Shown piece after piece: positions 48,851-60,803 of a stretch of DNA of 64,000 bases (its first letter is position 1; each line of letters starts with the position of its first letter). The stretch comes from Ephydatia muelleri (lineage: Eukaryota > Porifera > Demospongiae > Spongillida > Spongillidae), in the NCBI GenBank assembly GCA_013339895.1, contig JABACO010000021.1:3309457-3373456 (forward strand), in the 5' to 3' direction. The notes under the pieces are model-generated. The model was not told the origin of the DNA and did not search any database. It saw only the letters and a program-made list of their open reading frames with translations. The position numbers were made by a program, and so were the translations under genes.

Positions 48851-49690
48851 ACACTAGCTGCACACACATACCTGTACACATAACCACACACTTGCATGCA
48901 TGTATACATGTGCATGTACACACATACATATGTACTCACACAAATACACATAACCACACACACAAGTGTACACACACACGTGCACACACATACACATTCA
49001 CATGTACACATGTACACATACACAACACACACGCAAACACATGCTAACACACACGTGTACATATGAACACACACACACTGCACACACACACATGCATGCA
49101 CACACACATGCTCACACATGCAGACATGCACACACAACACACGCACAACGCACACAAATGCACACACACATGCACACAATACACACATGCACACACACAA
49201 TGCACACACACATGCACACACATGCATGACAGACTCATGCTAACACACACATACACATATGAACACACACACACATGTACACATAAGCACACACAATGCA
49301 CACATGCACACATACACATGCACATGCATACAGGCAGGAAGTCTGGCAGGGGGGTGCGTCGATTAATAGGACTGCAGGACTGTTGGGGAAGGGGGGAGGG
49401 GGGGCCTCACATTTAGCCAAATATGAAAGCGGGGGTCCGGGGTGGGGCCCTCGCAATCAGGCATCAAACGAGGGGGATTGACCAACTCCCCTGGCTACAG
49501 GCCTGCATGCACACATGGCCACATGTACATACACGCACATGCACACACATGCAAATTCACACATACACACGCATTCACACACACAATGCACACATATTAA
49601 CACACATGCACATGTGTGTATGTGTATAATTCATGTGTGTATATGTATGCATACATGTACACACACATTCACACATACACAGAAATACTG
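48851..49690. repeat. CA-rich microsatellite field with a G-rich island
   Basis: Degenerate (CA)n with ACATGC variants at 48855-49335 and 49500-49690. A G-rich, MITE-like island at about 49336-49500 separates them. Overlapping His/Thr and Cys/Val open frames come from the repeat. Confidence 0.9.
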
Positions 49691-50589
49691 TTGGACAGCA
49701 AATACACTCTGAGAGAAGTGCACTTTTTGCTACTCAAAAGTCCTGTATAGCTTTCCTCACATTTGGACAACTCTATATCTTATAGACATCGATCCTGAAT
49801 ACCTACAGTGTACCCTAGCTATTTGTGTCCTTTCTTGTCATCGTGAGACATGTTGATTATCCACAATTATATCATGCTAAAAATATATTTCGTTGCGCAT
49901 GCGTGACCTTTAGAAACACGTTCTGGGAACAGGTAAGTTCGGTGTTACACGACTTTTTGGTAAGCTATTTGTTTCCTTCCAGCGTTGAGCGATGCATTTG
50001 AGTAAGACGAGTTGAGCGCTTTGAAGAGAGTTCATCGAGAACAGCAGTTCGCGATCGGACCGGAATGCCTGTTTATACGCTCTAGCTAAGGAAAATTCGG
50101 CTACTACTGTGTGCTGCGCTACCCACTACATTGAGCCACTGCTTAAGGCAGGTAAGTACCTTGTCGCGTTAAATAACGCCCTACCTTACCTTACAAAGGT
50201 CATATGACACGCTGGCTCTAGCAAGCCTTCGAGGTTACTGGTAAGCTTAACAATCGGTACGATTGACGTTGTTATTGTCACCGATCTGCTTAGCGAACAT
50301 GACCGTCGTCGGACTGATGGCGGCACCCAAGATTCAATTAAAAAGGTTAGACATGTCTCATATTGGAACCTGACCTTTACGCATTTGTTTTCTTCATTTG
50401 TTTAGTGTCCGAAGCATGCAGAGAAACACTCCAGGACTACTCGATCGTCGTATAGGCCCTAAAGACATGTTTATAGTTTTGTTGTATGTTTGTATTTATT
50501 GTCAACTTTTTATTAAAATCATCAACTGTTGTTGTATAGTTTATTAAGATCAATTTATGTTGTATCGTAAGATTACGGTGCATACACGA
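49691..50589. other. Non-coding stretch
   Basis: No supported gene. Confidence 0.4.
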
Positions 50590-50756
50590 ATTTCTGATAC
50601 CCGTGTCAACACCCACTAGAGTGTAATGGCTACACTTCAGGGGTGTTGGCTATAACACCCCTGAGCGGTTACCAGTGCCACTACACTCCATGGGGTGTTA
50701 TTCCTAAACAGGCGTACGAACACCCCTAAGTGTGTTGCGGTAACACCCTTTTTTTA
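50590..50756. repeat. Block of GGTGTT / AACACC motifs
   Basis: Contains caacacccactagagtgtaa, caggggtgttgg, taacacccctgag and tggggtgtta in both orientations, partly palindromic. Possibly the end of another MITE family, as at 47690. Confidence 0.5.
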
Positions 50757-50858
50757 ACAGTGAAGGAAGAGGAGCTCAAAATTAACAAAACAATTAACTT
50801 AAGGAGCGTTGGATTTGGGGTGAAGTGTGTGATTGAATGGTTCATAACAAGTTACATC
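50757..50858. repeat. Repeat R, copy B, segment 1
   Basis: Matches 12265-12363, including ggagcgttggatttggggtg. It ends with ATC (50856-50858), target of the CACTA-like element. Confidence 0.75.
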
Positions 50859-51070
50859 CACAGCGAAACCGCTATCCGGAGACGGGTTGCAACGGTGCCC
50901 CGTCACTTTCGATCAAGACGGACTTCCACGTAAATTTCACGGAAACGTTTAGTGACGGTATCCGTGTATTTATGAACGTGAATCGACGAACGCTACCGCA
51001 CGGTACCGCGTCCTCCACTATTATTGACGCATGGTCACGTGATACAAGTAACTCCTTCCGAATTCAAAAA

Positions 51071-51430
51071 ATGAGCGGCAAGTGACGTTACTGTCACCAC
51101 TGCGGGGAATACGTGTGTAGATCTACATTTATTGAACACCAAATGCTAGTAGAGCCGTTATCCAAAGCTGATAGTTCTCTTCAAGCTAAACAACAGCTTC
51201 CTGCGGAAGGTATGAATCGTATATCATACACGTGCACCGATTATGTATGCATATGCGCAGCTGCATACTCGATTCGCGAGATATAGCTAGTGCTGAGCGG
51301 TAGCTATTAGCAGCTAATTGTATCCTTTTTTATTATACAGACGTACCGGGTACCGGTACTATGGCAGACAGGAGAGCATATAGAATACCTCTCCGGCTCT
51401 GAGTCAGATTCGTCATCAAGTAAAGAATCT
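51071..51430 (+). pseudogene. Zinc-finger N-terminus of a CACTA-type protein
   Basis: From ATG 51071 the frame reads MSGK, TGA, RYCHHCGEYVCRSTFIEHQM. A Cys-x2-Cys with downstream Cys and His at the very N-terminus resembles the first finger of animal CACTA transposon proteins, as far as I recall that family. The stop could be a CGA to TGA change. A GT donor at 51210 and an acceptor after ttattatacag (51340) suggest an intron. The next frame has an acidic Ser-rich stretch (YLSGSESDSSSSKESLQQ), but joining needs a frame correction. The transposase core is absent, so the copy is dead. Confidence 0.45.
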
Positions 51431-51449
51431 TTACAGCAAGGACTCCATA

Positions 51450-53490
51450 ACTATAAATGGCACCAGTTGCCTGTGTGTGTATGTGATGTGTGCCTCTGTG
51501 TGAGATGTGTGCCACTGTGTATGTTTGCCTGTGTGTTGATGTGTACCTGTGTCAATGTGTGCCTCTGTGTAATATGTAGCCTTAGTGATGAGTGCCTCTG
51601 TATGATATGCGCCTCTGTTTATGATACATGTGTCCCTGTGTGTAATGTGTGCCAATATGTGTAGCCAGTGTGTGATGTACACATGCCTCTGTGTGATGTG
51701 TTCCTGTGTGTGATTTGTGATGTACACGTGCCTCTGTGTGATGTGTCCCTCTGCTCTGTGCGTGATGTATGCCTCTGAGTAATGTGCACTTGCCTTTGTG
51801 TGATGTATTGCTGTGTGTGATGAGTGCCCGTGTGTGATGTTTGCCTCTCTATAATGTGTAGCCTTAGTGATGAGTGCCTGTGTGATGTGTTCCTCTGTTT
51901 ATGATGTGTCTTTGTGTGTGATGTGTGCCAATGTGTAACTTGTGTGTGATGTGTGCCAATGTGTAACTTGTGTGTGATGTGTGCTTGTGTGTGATGTGTA
52001 ACCATAGTGATGAGTGCCTGTGTGTGATGTGTGGCTGTGTGTGATGTGTGCCTCTGTGTGTGATGTGTGCTAGTGTGTGTGATGTGTGCCTGTGTGTGAT
52101 GTGTGCCTATGTGATGTGTGCTTGTGCCTGTGTGAGATGTGTGATGTGTGCCTGTGTGATGTGTGCCTATGTGCGATGTTTGCCTGTGTGTGATGTGGCT
52201 GTGTGTGATGTATGCCTGCATGTGATGTGTGCCTGTGTGTGATATACACATGCCTCTGTGTGATGTGTGCCTCTGTGTGATGTGTGCTTATGTGTGATGT
52301 GTGCCTATGTGTGATGTGTGCCTGTGTGTAATGTGTGCCAATATGTGTAACCTGTGTGTGATGTGTGCCTGTGTGTGATATGTGCCTATGTGTCATTTGT
52401 GCCTGTAGCCTTAGGGATGTGTGCCTATATGTGATGTGTGTCTATGTGTGATGTATGGCTGTGTGCTATGTGTGTCTGTGTGCATACCTCTGTGGGATGT
52501 GTGCCTGTCTGTAATGTGTGCCAATATGTGTAACTTGTGTGTGATATGTGCCTGTGTGATGTGTGCATGTGTGTGATGTGTGCATGTGTGTGATGTGTGC
52601 ATGTGTGTGATGTGTGCCTCTGTGTGATATGGATATGTAGCCTTCGCGATGAGTGTCTATGTGTCTGTGTGTGACATGAGCCTGTGTGATGTGTGCCTGT
52701 GTGATGTGTGCCTCTGTGTGTGCCTGTGTGATGTGTGATTTGTGCCTATGTGTGATGTGTGCCTGTGTGATTTGTGCCTGTGTGTCATTTGTGCCTGTGC
52801 GTGTGTATGCTTGTGTGTGATGTGTGCCTGTTTGTGTGATGTGTGCCTGTGTGTGATGTGTGTCTGTGTGATGTGTACCTGTGTGATGGTGCTTCTGTGT
52901 TATGTGTGCCTGTGTGATGTGTGCCTCTGTGTGTGATGTGTGCCTGTGTGATGTGTGATGTGTGCCTATGTGTGATGTGTGCCTCTTTATTATGTGTGCC
53001 TTTGTGATGTGTGCCTGTGTGTCATTTGTGCCTGAGTGATGTATGCCTGTGTGTGTATGTATGCCTGTTTGTGTGATGTGTGCCTGTGTGTGATGTGTGC
53101 CTGTGTGTGATGTGTGTCTGTTGATGTGTGCCTGTGTGATGTGTGCCTGTATGATGTGTGCCTTTGTAATGTGTGCCTGTTGGTGTGATGTGTGCCTGTG
53201 TGTGATGTGTGCCTGTGTGTGTTTGTAGCCTTAGTGATGAGTGCCTCTGTGATGTGTGCCTCTGTGTGATGTGTGCCTGTGTGATGTGTACCTGTGTGAT
53301 GGTGCCTCTGTGTTATGTATCCTGTGTGATGTGTGCCTCTGTGTGATGTGTGCCTCTGTGTGATGTGTGCCTATGTGTGATGTGTGCCTATGTGTGATGT
53401 GTGCCTATGTGTGATGTATGCCTTGTGTGATGTGTGCCTGTGTGTGATGTGTGCCTGTTTGTGTGACGTGTGTGTGGCTGTGTGCAACAT
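51450..53490. repeat. TG-rich minisatellite (GTGATGTGTGCCTGT-like)
   Basis: About 2 kb of degenerate 13-20 bp units around gtgatgtgtgcctgtgt, with occasional longer units containing tgtagccttagtgatgagtg. All open frames here are by-products. Confidence 0.95.
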
Positions 53491-54853
53491 TATAGAAGTA
53501 CTTCGTTCATTCTTTACATGTGTAGGGATAAAGGATTATGTCTTCCATCCTCACTCAAACTAAAACTGATTCCATGTACATGTTGTATGTTCTGCATTCT
53601 TGTATTAGACCTTAATGAATCAATTTCAAGGCTGATAAAAGATTTAAATCGCACATACATGTACTGGACTGTTACCTCATTGCCATGGCAACACATCGCA
53701 TACCAATAACAAGCGGTATAAGCTCGCTAATTGCAATTGATTGACAGTTGCTGGTTAATTCAACTATAACTGTCCCTTGACCAATTCACGTGACTATTAA
53801 TAATAGGTTTTTGGCGGGGAAACAGTGGTGTAGCCGATGGATGTTACCTATTTTATCGCAACCTATTTTGGCGCCAAAGTACAACGTGCATCAGCGCAGC
53901 AAAGAGCACGATATGGTAAGCGTTTCGCTATCGGCCTTTGTCCTCCTCTATAGCAACTTTCAGGTTCAAAGATTGGCGTGGAACTTATGGATCCGAATAA
54001 ACTTGTTGATTCGCCACATACTGATGATAAGACATGAGTGCTGAGTAAGTGCCATTTTTGGGGTGTCGAAGATATCACAACCACTTTTCTTCCATCTACA
54101 GGAATAGGTTGTAACGCGAACACATATTAGTAGGTGTAACGTATTATTGGTACGTTATTTAATTGTATTTCCTCTACCCAGCCACCTTTACTTTTTTTGG
54201 CTTTGGAACGCAATGAGGTATGTACAAGGGTCACTTTTTTCCTCATCTGTGACTTTTTACACAAGATGAACGTTTGATGACGTGAGTGGCTCCACGTTTG
54301 TGCCAGTGTCATCGCGCGCAGATTGTCAATACCGGCGCAAATGTGTAAGCAAGTACTTCTGTGGTTCATGCATTCATGATTGATGCTACACATAATTATC
54401 TTTCAACAGAACGGAATCCGGCTTTTTGCCTAATGTGGAGACCAAGCAAAACTGACACTTGCTCTTCCTTTTTATATGCATTTGTATTTGTATATGGTTT
54501 TTTGAAGAACTAACCCTGAGAAAAGTGAATGGGATGGTGCACGTATACGATAAAGCTGCATGGATAGAAAGTAGAAGCGGTACCGCTGTAGTACCGGTAG
54601 CCAGAAATCCAACCTTACGTACCGACGGTACGATGCGGTAAAAAGCGAACCGCCTTTAACCGTGGATTTCCCGGACTGACGGATTATAACGTTTAAAGAC
54701 GTGACAGAGCGACGGAGGGGAAGGACGTTGCCGTCCACTCTCCGTCCACAGACGGACCGTTGGTATTGATATCAACGGTATCCGCCTACATCTGAGTGAC
54801 GGGTAAGGTCACGTGATGAGACGTTACCGTCTCAATGTAATGGTTTCGCTGTG
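53491..54853. other. 3' part of the CACTA-like element
   Basis: No supported coding sequence. The last ~300 bp contain inverted and repeated ggtaccg / accgtacg / ccgtctc motifs, typical of subterminal repeats. Confidence 0.45.
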
Positions 54854-56690
54854 ATCCTGTAGCGGGGTTGTCATGGGATCACAATTTGAGCAGTATGACT
54901 TATGTACGCGTACATATACTAGTCGTAGATACATGTAATGTGCAGTAGAACGAAGCAAACTAAGATACTTGTTGTAATGATAAGTTGGCGAGGGGCGGTG
55001 GAGAAAGAGATTTAAGTAGGATGGAAAACAGATCACTATACTAGCAGGATTCTAAATGACTGTTGGATGCGGGTACGCTGAACTTTTGATCGCGCTTATT
55101 CCAAGACATCATGGCATGCATGCATTCACAAACGAATTAACAAAAACGCATTCTCTTCCAGATGGAGGGTTTGCGGTGTAAGAATAAGGAGGTTGGGGGA
55201 CTGCCATGCAGTGCATCAGTATTTAATTTGGATGTACAGTTAGCATGGTATTTTAAAGAGCCATAGCGTCTTCGGCTCGTTATAAATCACTTACCGAGAG
55301 GCGTCAAAATACGCCTCGTGTGACTAACTCGCAAAGAAGTCGATGCTGACTGGCTATGGCTACATTATATTGGCAAAATACATATAGGTAGTATTAACGC
55401 AATTGACAGCGTGTAAGATCGACACAATATGACGCGTTCCGCCGAGTTGTGACGAAAGCAGTCGGGTGTGTGCATCTGGTTGCAATAAGCCTAACATGAG
55501 AAAAGAATTATTGTCACGAAAAATTTTGATCCCCCTTAAAGGTTAGTCCAGGGATCCGTCCGACTAAACCTATACGATTTCTGAAACGTTCCGCGGATGC
55601 GTATGTTTGCCTTACTTCTTCCCCCATGGACTCCCTGTATACGCGTCCTTGTCCTAACCCTTAACTGAACCTAAAGCTAAGTCCTTGATACGAGGATTAG
55701 TTGCCCTTGTCAGTGACCTGCAGCGCTTTCCCTAAAACGCTACATACACCGACCACCATATTTTTGCACTCGACAGAGTCAGATTTCCTAGGGCATCTGT
55801 TTTTTCCGGAGTCATATTTTGTAAATGTCAGACAGAGCATGTCCTTTTATCTGTTAAACACTACATGTATATAGAGAGCTGAATCGGGCCAAATTTTTCG
55901 TGACAGGACCATTTACTTGGTTGTAAAGGGAAGAGCCAAATTTTGCGAGGGGGGGGGGGGGGGGGGATCAAAAGTTTATTGATCCCGGGATCTGTTTCAT
56001 CTAAAATAGTTGGTTGGAAGGGGGCTTTCGTTCCTGCCTCCCTGTATGCATGCACATACAGTCAGGAGAGAAGTAATGCCGTGCGAAATTTGAGCCCTAA
56101 TGGAATATGACTGCATTGAGTGCATGACTCAATTGATAGATGTGTCTATTAAAGCAGTGGCCCGCCCACTCAAGAATCTATAATGTGCGGTCGATAACAA
56201 CTTGTGGCGGATAATTGGTGTAGAAAATTGAAAATAACGGAGCTGGGATCAGGCAAGAGAAGAAGATTCATCTTCCAGTTCTACTTTATATTTTTTGCAG
56301 TTCTGACAGCCGGAATATAACTTGATAAGCAAAACCAAATGCGTACCCCAGGCCCCCCAACGTGGTGTTGTACCCTGCATGTGACTTACGCTTCAACGAA
56401 GGCGCCTAGCAGAACGCCAGGTCGAGCCACCGATGACCATACCTCCTCTAAGGACGACCACATCTACAAAGATAACAATGCCTTAATTTTTTACTCCTAT
56501 ACATGCAGTGTATATGACTACTAATTCCATAATCACAATTGATTTTTTGAATTAATCTCAAAATTTGAGTTTTGTGGTATAAATTAATTGATAACATTTA
56601 AGGATAGTACCAGCTCTCAGAACTTACAAGTAAATGAACACAACAATAAACAGAAGAATTGTATAATGGTGCCAGGATAGCAGTGCTGCG
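54854..56690. repeat. Repeat R, copy B, segment 2
   Basis: Matches 12361-13213 and then 17505-17985. It contains the uninterrupted CCGG site at 55806-55809. Non-coding so far as I can see. Confidence 0.8.
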
Positions 56691-57666
56691 TATGTGATAA
56701 AAACAATGCTGTCCTATAATCGCCCTCGGGCTTGGCCTGTAGCTATTGTGGCTCCTTTTTTCATGCTAAGTGTTCTGCTGCTTTTTCAGATGTTGGTGCT
56801 GAAGTTTTGGCTGTTGTCAAAAAGGTTTGTCCCTTACCCAGGTTGTGAAGCTAGGTTTCGAAGTTTGCCTGCTAAATTAGAGGAAGTAGAGTAAACTCTG
56901 GACAATTTTGTATCTCGAGTTGAAGTGAAATTCAGTGAACTAAGGGGTTCTTCGCCTTCTGTTCGGAGTAATTGTTCTCCAGTAGAGGCAGTTTCGGCCA
57001 TGAATAACAGAGATCACGTGATTATATGTGGGCTTGCTGAATCTGGTAGCACTAACGCTGATATTGCTACTGTCAAGGACATTGTTTCTGTCCTTGGTGA
57101 GAATGGTGTTAAGGCTGTGGCTGGCTAGGTAAACCAGAGTCAGTTAACGGATTAAAGAACTGTACAATGTTTTGAGACAGATTAAGAATGAAACTGGACA
57201 CGAGTTCTTTATTGACAGGCATGGTCATGTGAGTAGCTGGACTGTGAAAGAACTTTCTACTGGTGGTACTGCTGCATCTGGGAAAGGCTCTACTGAGTCT
57301 ACTCAGGTTTCTAAAGTTTATTAGGGACGTGAGGCAAGTTCTGGCTTTCTTCGTTGTAAGTTGTTCAATGCACGTTCTTTATGTAATAAGTTAGCTGTTC
57401 TTCATATGCTACTAAACTCTTCTGAATATAATATTATCTTTGTAACTGAATTTTGGCTTCGTTCCGATTTTTCTGATTCTCTCTTGGTGCCCAATTCTAT
57501 ATATGCAATTTTCAGAAACGATAAAGGATATGGATATGGTGGTGTTGCAGTATTTGTAAAAACCTCATTAAGGGGTGTTCATGTATGTTGACCTTGATCC
57601 TGTATTTTTATCCTTAGAATGCATTGTTCTTAATCTATTGGCCAGAGATTACTTATGTATGCGCTT
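56680..57666 (+). pseudogene. CR1-like LINE: ORF1 (PHD-type finger) and start of ORF2 endonuclease
   Basis: Broken frames show Cys-x-Cys near 56688, then ACSYCGSFFHAKCS (about 56735-56780) and a later Cys, a PHD-like pattern seen in ORF1 of CR1-group LINEs. ORF1 continues with RDHVIICGLAESGSTNADIA and LGENGVKAV. At 57361 an APE-type endonuclease begins (LFNARSLCNKLAVLHMLLNS, FVTEFWLRSDFSDSLLVP, RNDKGYGYGGVAVFVKTS), followed after a frameshift by LSLECIVLNLLA and, in another frame, ITYVCASYR where YRPP is expected. The LINE is then interrupted and seems to resume at about 62340. Stops and shifts make it inactive. Confidence 0.7.
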
Positions 57667-59100
57667 CGTATCGGAAGTTTCGCTAGAAACTTCCATATAT
57701 AGGATTTGACCCCGACTATGAATCTAATTAAATATACACGACCTGAGAGGATACACGTCTCTAACAAGACTCCCGACGATCGGATCGTTAAGCTTGTTAT
57801 AGCAATCGAACTAGAAGTCAAAAAAGAGCAGTTTCGCCTTTGTTTTATGTCACAGAACCGCATAGGCGTAGAGTACGGGGGGGGGCTCAGGGGCCCGGGC
57901 CCCCCCCCCCCCCCCGGCAAAAAGTCGGGGGGGCTCAGCCCCCCCCCCACCCCGGGAAAACTGTACCATTAATTTATTCACGCGCTCTTATAATTGTACC
58001 GATCGTTTGCGCATGCGATATTCCACACGGTATACAGTAGGCCTAATTATCAATTTGTCAAATGAAGCGAATCGACCACTTCTTTAAGATTTGCGAGCTG
58101 CCGAAAGGTTCGCAGAGTTCAGCAGATGCAGCAGAGCATAGGCGTAGAGTACAGGGGGCTCAGGGGCCCGGGCCCCCCCCCCCCCCCCCCCCCCTCGGCA
58201 AAAATTTACAAGCCCCCCCCCCCCCCCGGGATAAATGAAACTCTACGCCTATGCAGAACCGCGTGGTTGTAGAGAACAAAAGGGTACTGTCCGTCCTCGT
58301 ACCCAGTCCCGGAACAATGGGCGGGTCTCCTCCTTCTTCTTCTTGGCAACACATAACTCGGGATAGGAACACTTTTAAACAACGAAAATTTCAGCAATAG
58401 CTTCAGAATAGGCTGGAAGAGCCGCTTTCATATGAAATAGCCGATGTTATATATTGGTACGACTATACGGTCTATGTAAGACGCATAATTAGATAACTTG
58501 TAAGACGTAAGTTTAGATATCTATAAATGTTTGTATAAATAGCGTAAACGCTTTGGTGCTTCAATTGTCGTTTGGTGTAATCTCTTTTGTTAGTGAAGTT
58601 GTTTTTCTCAAAATGCCTTCACGTTAGGAAAAGAAACGAGCGAAACGACATGCGAAATACCATGAAGTTCGAGACGATGTGTTAGAATCGGCACGGGCAT
58701 CCTACAAAGCAGAGCCAGAAAAGAAACGTACCGCTGAACGCGAGCGGTATCAAGCTGAGCCAGAAAAGAAACGGACCGCTGAACGCGAGCGGTATCAAGC
58801 AGAGCCAGAAAAGAAACGGACCGCTGAACGCGAGCGGTATCAAACAGAGCCAGAAAAGAAACGGACCGCTGAACGCGAGCGGTATCAAGCAGAGCCAGAA
58901 AAGAAACAAACTGCTGAACGCGCGAGCGGTATCAAGAAGACCCAGAAAAGAAACGGTCCGCTAAAAGGCAACGTTATTGGGAGAGTCCTGAATCTGCTTG
59001 CTTGGCGAAGAGAGTGCGGTACGGGAAGGCCAAGCGCACCCTGCAAAACCAACGAGGCCATCGAAAGAGGACTACCGATAAAGTTATTCAAAGGTATGTA
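57667..59100 (+). pseudogene. Charged-repeat gene, first tandem copy (broken)
   Basis: The unit starts with a hairpin (ggaagtttcgctagaaactt, then cc) and ~190 bp shared with the second copy. The gene would begin at 58614 (MPSR), but codon 5 is TAG where the second copy has CAG. The frame continues with basic sequence, then four to five 15-residue repeats AEPEKKRTAERERYQ (58706-58925). A 2 bp insertion near 58921 shifts the frame. A correct-frame tail (SPESACLAKRVRYGKAKRTL) ends at a plausible splice donor (CAAAG/GTATGT, near 59095). Function unknown. Such Glu/Lys/Arg repeats occur in uncharacterised, often transposon-linked, invertebrate proteins as far as I recall. It lacks a usable start as it stands. 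Confidence 0.6.
57861..58253. mobile_element. hAT-like MITE with CATAGGCGTAGAGT ends, 8 bp target duplication
   Basis: The 14 bp inverted ends cataggcgtagagt / actctacgcctatg are perfect. CAGAACCG flanks both sides (57853-57860, 58254-58261). The second tandem copy lacks the insertion (gtagaaccgcg, near 59699). Another left terminus inside (58137) suggests a nested or tandem copy. Long C runs may be collapsed or expanded. Confidence 0.8.
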
Positions 59101-59524
59101 AATGTAGCTACCTACTCTTATTAAGCTTGGTTTACAATAGGACATTAGCTAAACGTTGCATCAGTGTTGCCTTTTGTCCGTGGCCGTTACGTGATGTTGG
59201 AATAGACTTTAGTTTCATTCCAGTGTCAGCTGCTGATCAGATGCATGCAGTTATTGTTTGAACTCTCTAGTTTACGCAAGTCTGACGCAAGGTTTAGCAA
59301 ATGTCATATGCATTGTGTCTGTTATTTATGTAACTAGCAATCATAGGGAAATGCTGTGCTTGCACGTTGTGCCATGTGGCTGCTGATATCATCAGTGCGC
59401 ATTGATATGGCTTCAGTTATACCTGAGGTGATTGCATGGCATGAAACTAATTCTCCATTTTAGTGGGCAACTGTGTTGGAGGTTAAATGAGTATAACTTA
59501 CAAGCCTAGGGGTATGGTTTTACA

Positions 59525-60480
59525 CATATCGGAAGTTTCGTTAGAAACTTCCATATAGGATTTGACCCCGGCTATGAATATAATTAAAAATACGCGACCC
59601 GTCTATAACAAGACTCCCGATGATCGGATCGTTTAGCTTGTTTTAGCAATCGATCTATAAGTAAAAAAACGAGCAGTTTCGTTTTTGTTTCATGTCGTAG
59701 AACCGCGTGGTTGTAGAGAACAAAAGGGTACTGTCCGTCCTCGTACCCAGTCCCGGAACAATGGGCGGGTCTCCTCCTTCTTCTTCTTCTTCTTCTTCTT
59801 CTTGGCAATGCACAACTCGGGATAGGAACACTTTTAAAAGATGTAATTTTCACCAATAGCTTCAGAATTGGCTGGAAGAGGTCCTTTATGGATCAAATAT
59901 ATATTGGTAAACAATCGACTATACGACTATACGGCTTATGTAAGACGTATATCTAATTATACGTCTAATGTAAGACGTATAATTAGATATCTAAAAAATA
60001 AATGCACGGTACAGTGTATGTATAAAGCGAACAACGAAAAACTCTTCGGTGATTCAATCGTCGTTTTGGCGTGAAACCTGTGAAGTTGTTTTCCTCAAAT
60101 GCCTTCACGTCAGAAAAAGAAACGAGCGAAAGGACGTGCGAAATACCTTGAAGTTCGAGACGATGTTTTAGAATCGGCACGGGCATCCTACAAAGCAGAC
60201 CAAGAAAAGAAACAGACCGCTGAACGCGAGCGGTATCAAGCAGACCCAGAAAAGAAACAGACCGCTTAACGCGAACGTTATAAAGCAGACCCAGAAAAGA
60301 AACGGTCCGCTAAAGGAAACGTTATTTGGAGCCTGAATGTGCTCGCTTGGCGAAGAGAGTGCGGTACGGGAAGGCTAAGCGTAGTACCCGTGCAAAACCA
60401 ACGAGGCCATCGAAAAAGTACTACTGACAAAGTTATTCAAAGTTATGTAAATGTAATAACCTTAGATATTTAGCTTAGTT
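59525..60480 (+). pseudogene. Charged-repeat gene, second tandem copy (broken)
   Basis: Begins with the same hairpin motif (ggaagtttcgttagaaactt) and shares the (TTC)n tract near 59777. The gene starts cleanly at about 60099 (MPSRQKKKRAKGRAKYLEVR, then DDVLESARASYKADQEKKQTA). A TAA then stands where the first copy has GAA (accgcttaacgc). Only about 2.5 repeats are present. The splice donor of the first copy (CAAAG/GT) is changed to CAAAG/TT. So each copy is disabled by different lesions. Confidence 0.6.
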
Positions 60481-60803
60481 TGCATATGACATTAGCTGAA
60501 ACGTTGCGTCAGCGTTGCCTTTTGTCAGTGTCGTTATGTAATGTTGGAAGAGACTTTAGTTCCATTCCAGACCTATGAGATGCATGCAGTTATTGTTTGA
60601 ACTTTCTAGTGCATGCAATGTGACACAGTGTAGCGGTTGCTGATATCATCTGTGCATTGAATCAGAATGGCTTCAGTTTACATAGGATTTCATGGCATGA
60701 AACTATTTTAGTGTTGCATGTAAGAGTATAACTTTCAAGCCTTGGTGTATATAGTTTAGCACATACATAATGTTGCATGTACGCACTTCCTTTTTCACTG
60801 TAG

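Larger units (their letters stand above)
50859..54853 (+). mobile_element. CACTA-like DNA transposon, internally degenerate, ATC target duplication
   Basis: Left end cacagcgaaacc and right end ggtttcgctgtg are perfect 12 bp inverted repeats, followed by similar subterminal sequence (ccggagacgg vs the reverse of ccgtctcaat). ATC flanks both sides (50856-50858, 54854-54856) and occurs once at the empty site in copy A (12361-12363). A 3 bp duplication and CACAG termini fit the CACTA (EnSpm) superfamily. The only coding trace is a zinc-finger exon at 51071. Most of the interior is a TG-rich minisatellite. Confidence 0.72.

Noticed and set aside
51431..52936. His/Thr and Cys/Val frames in the TG-rich minisatellite
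   Set aside because: Repeat-derived, with many overlapping alternatives on both strands.
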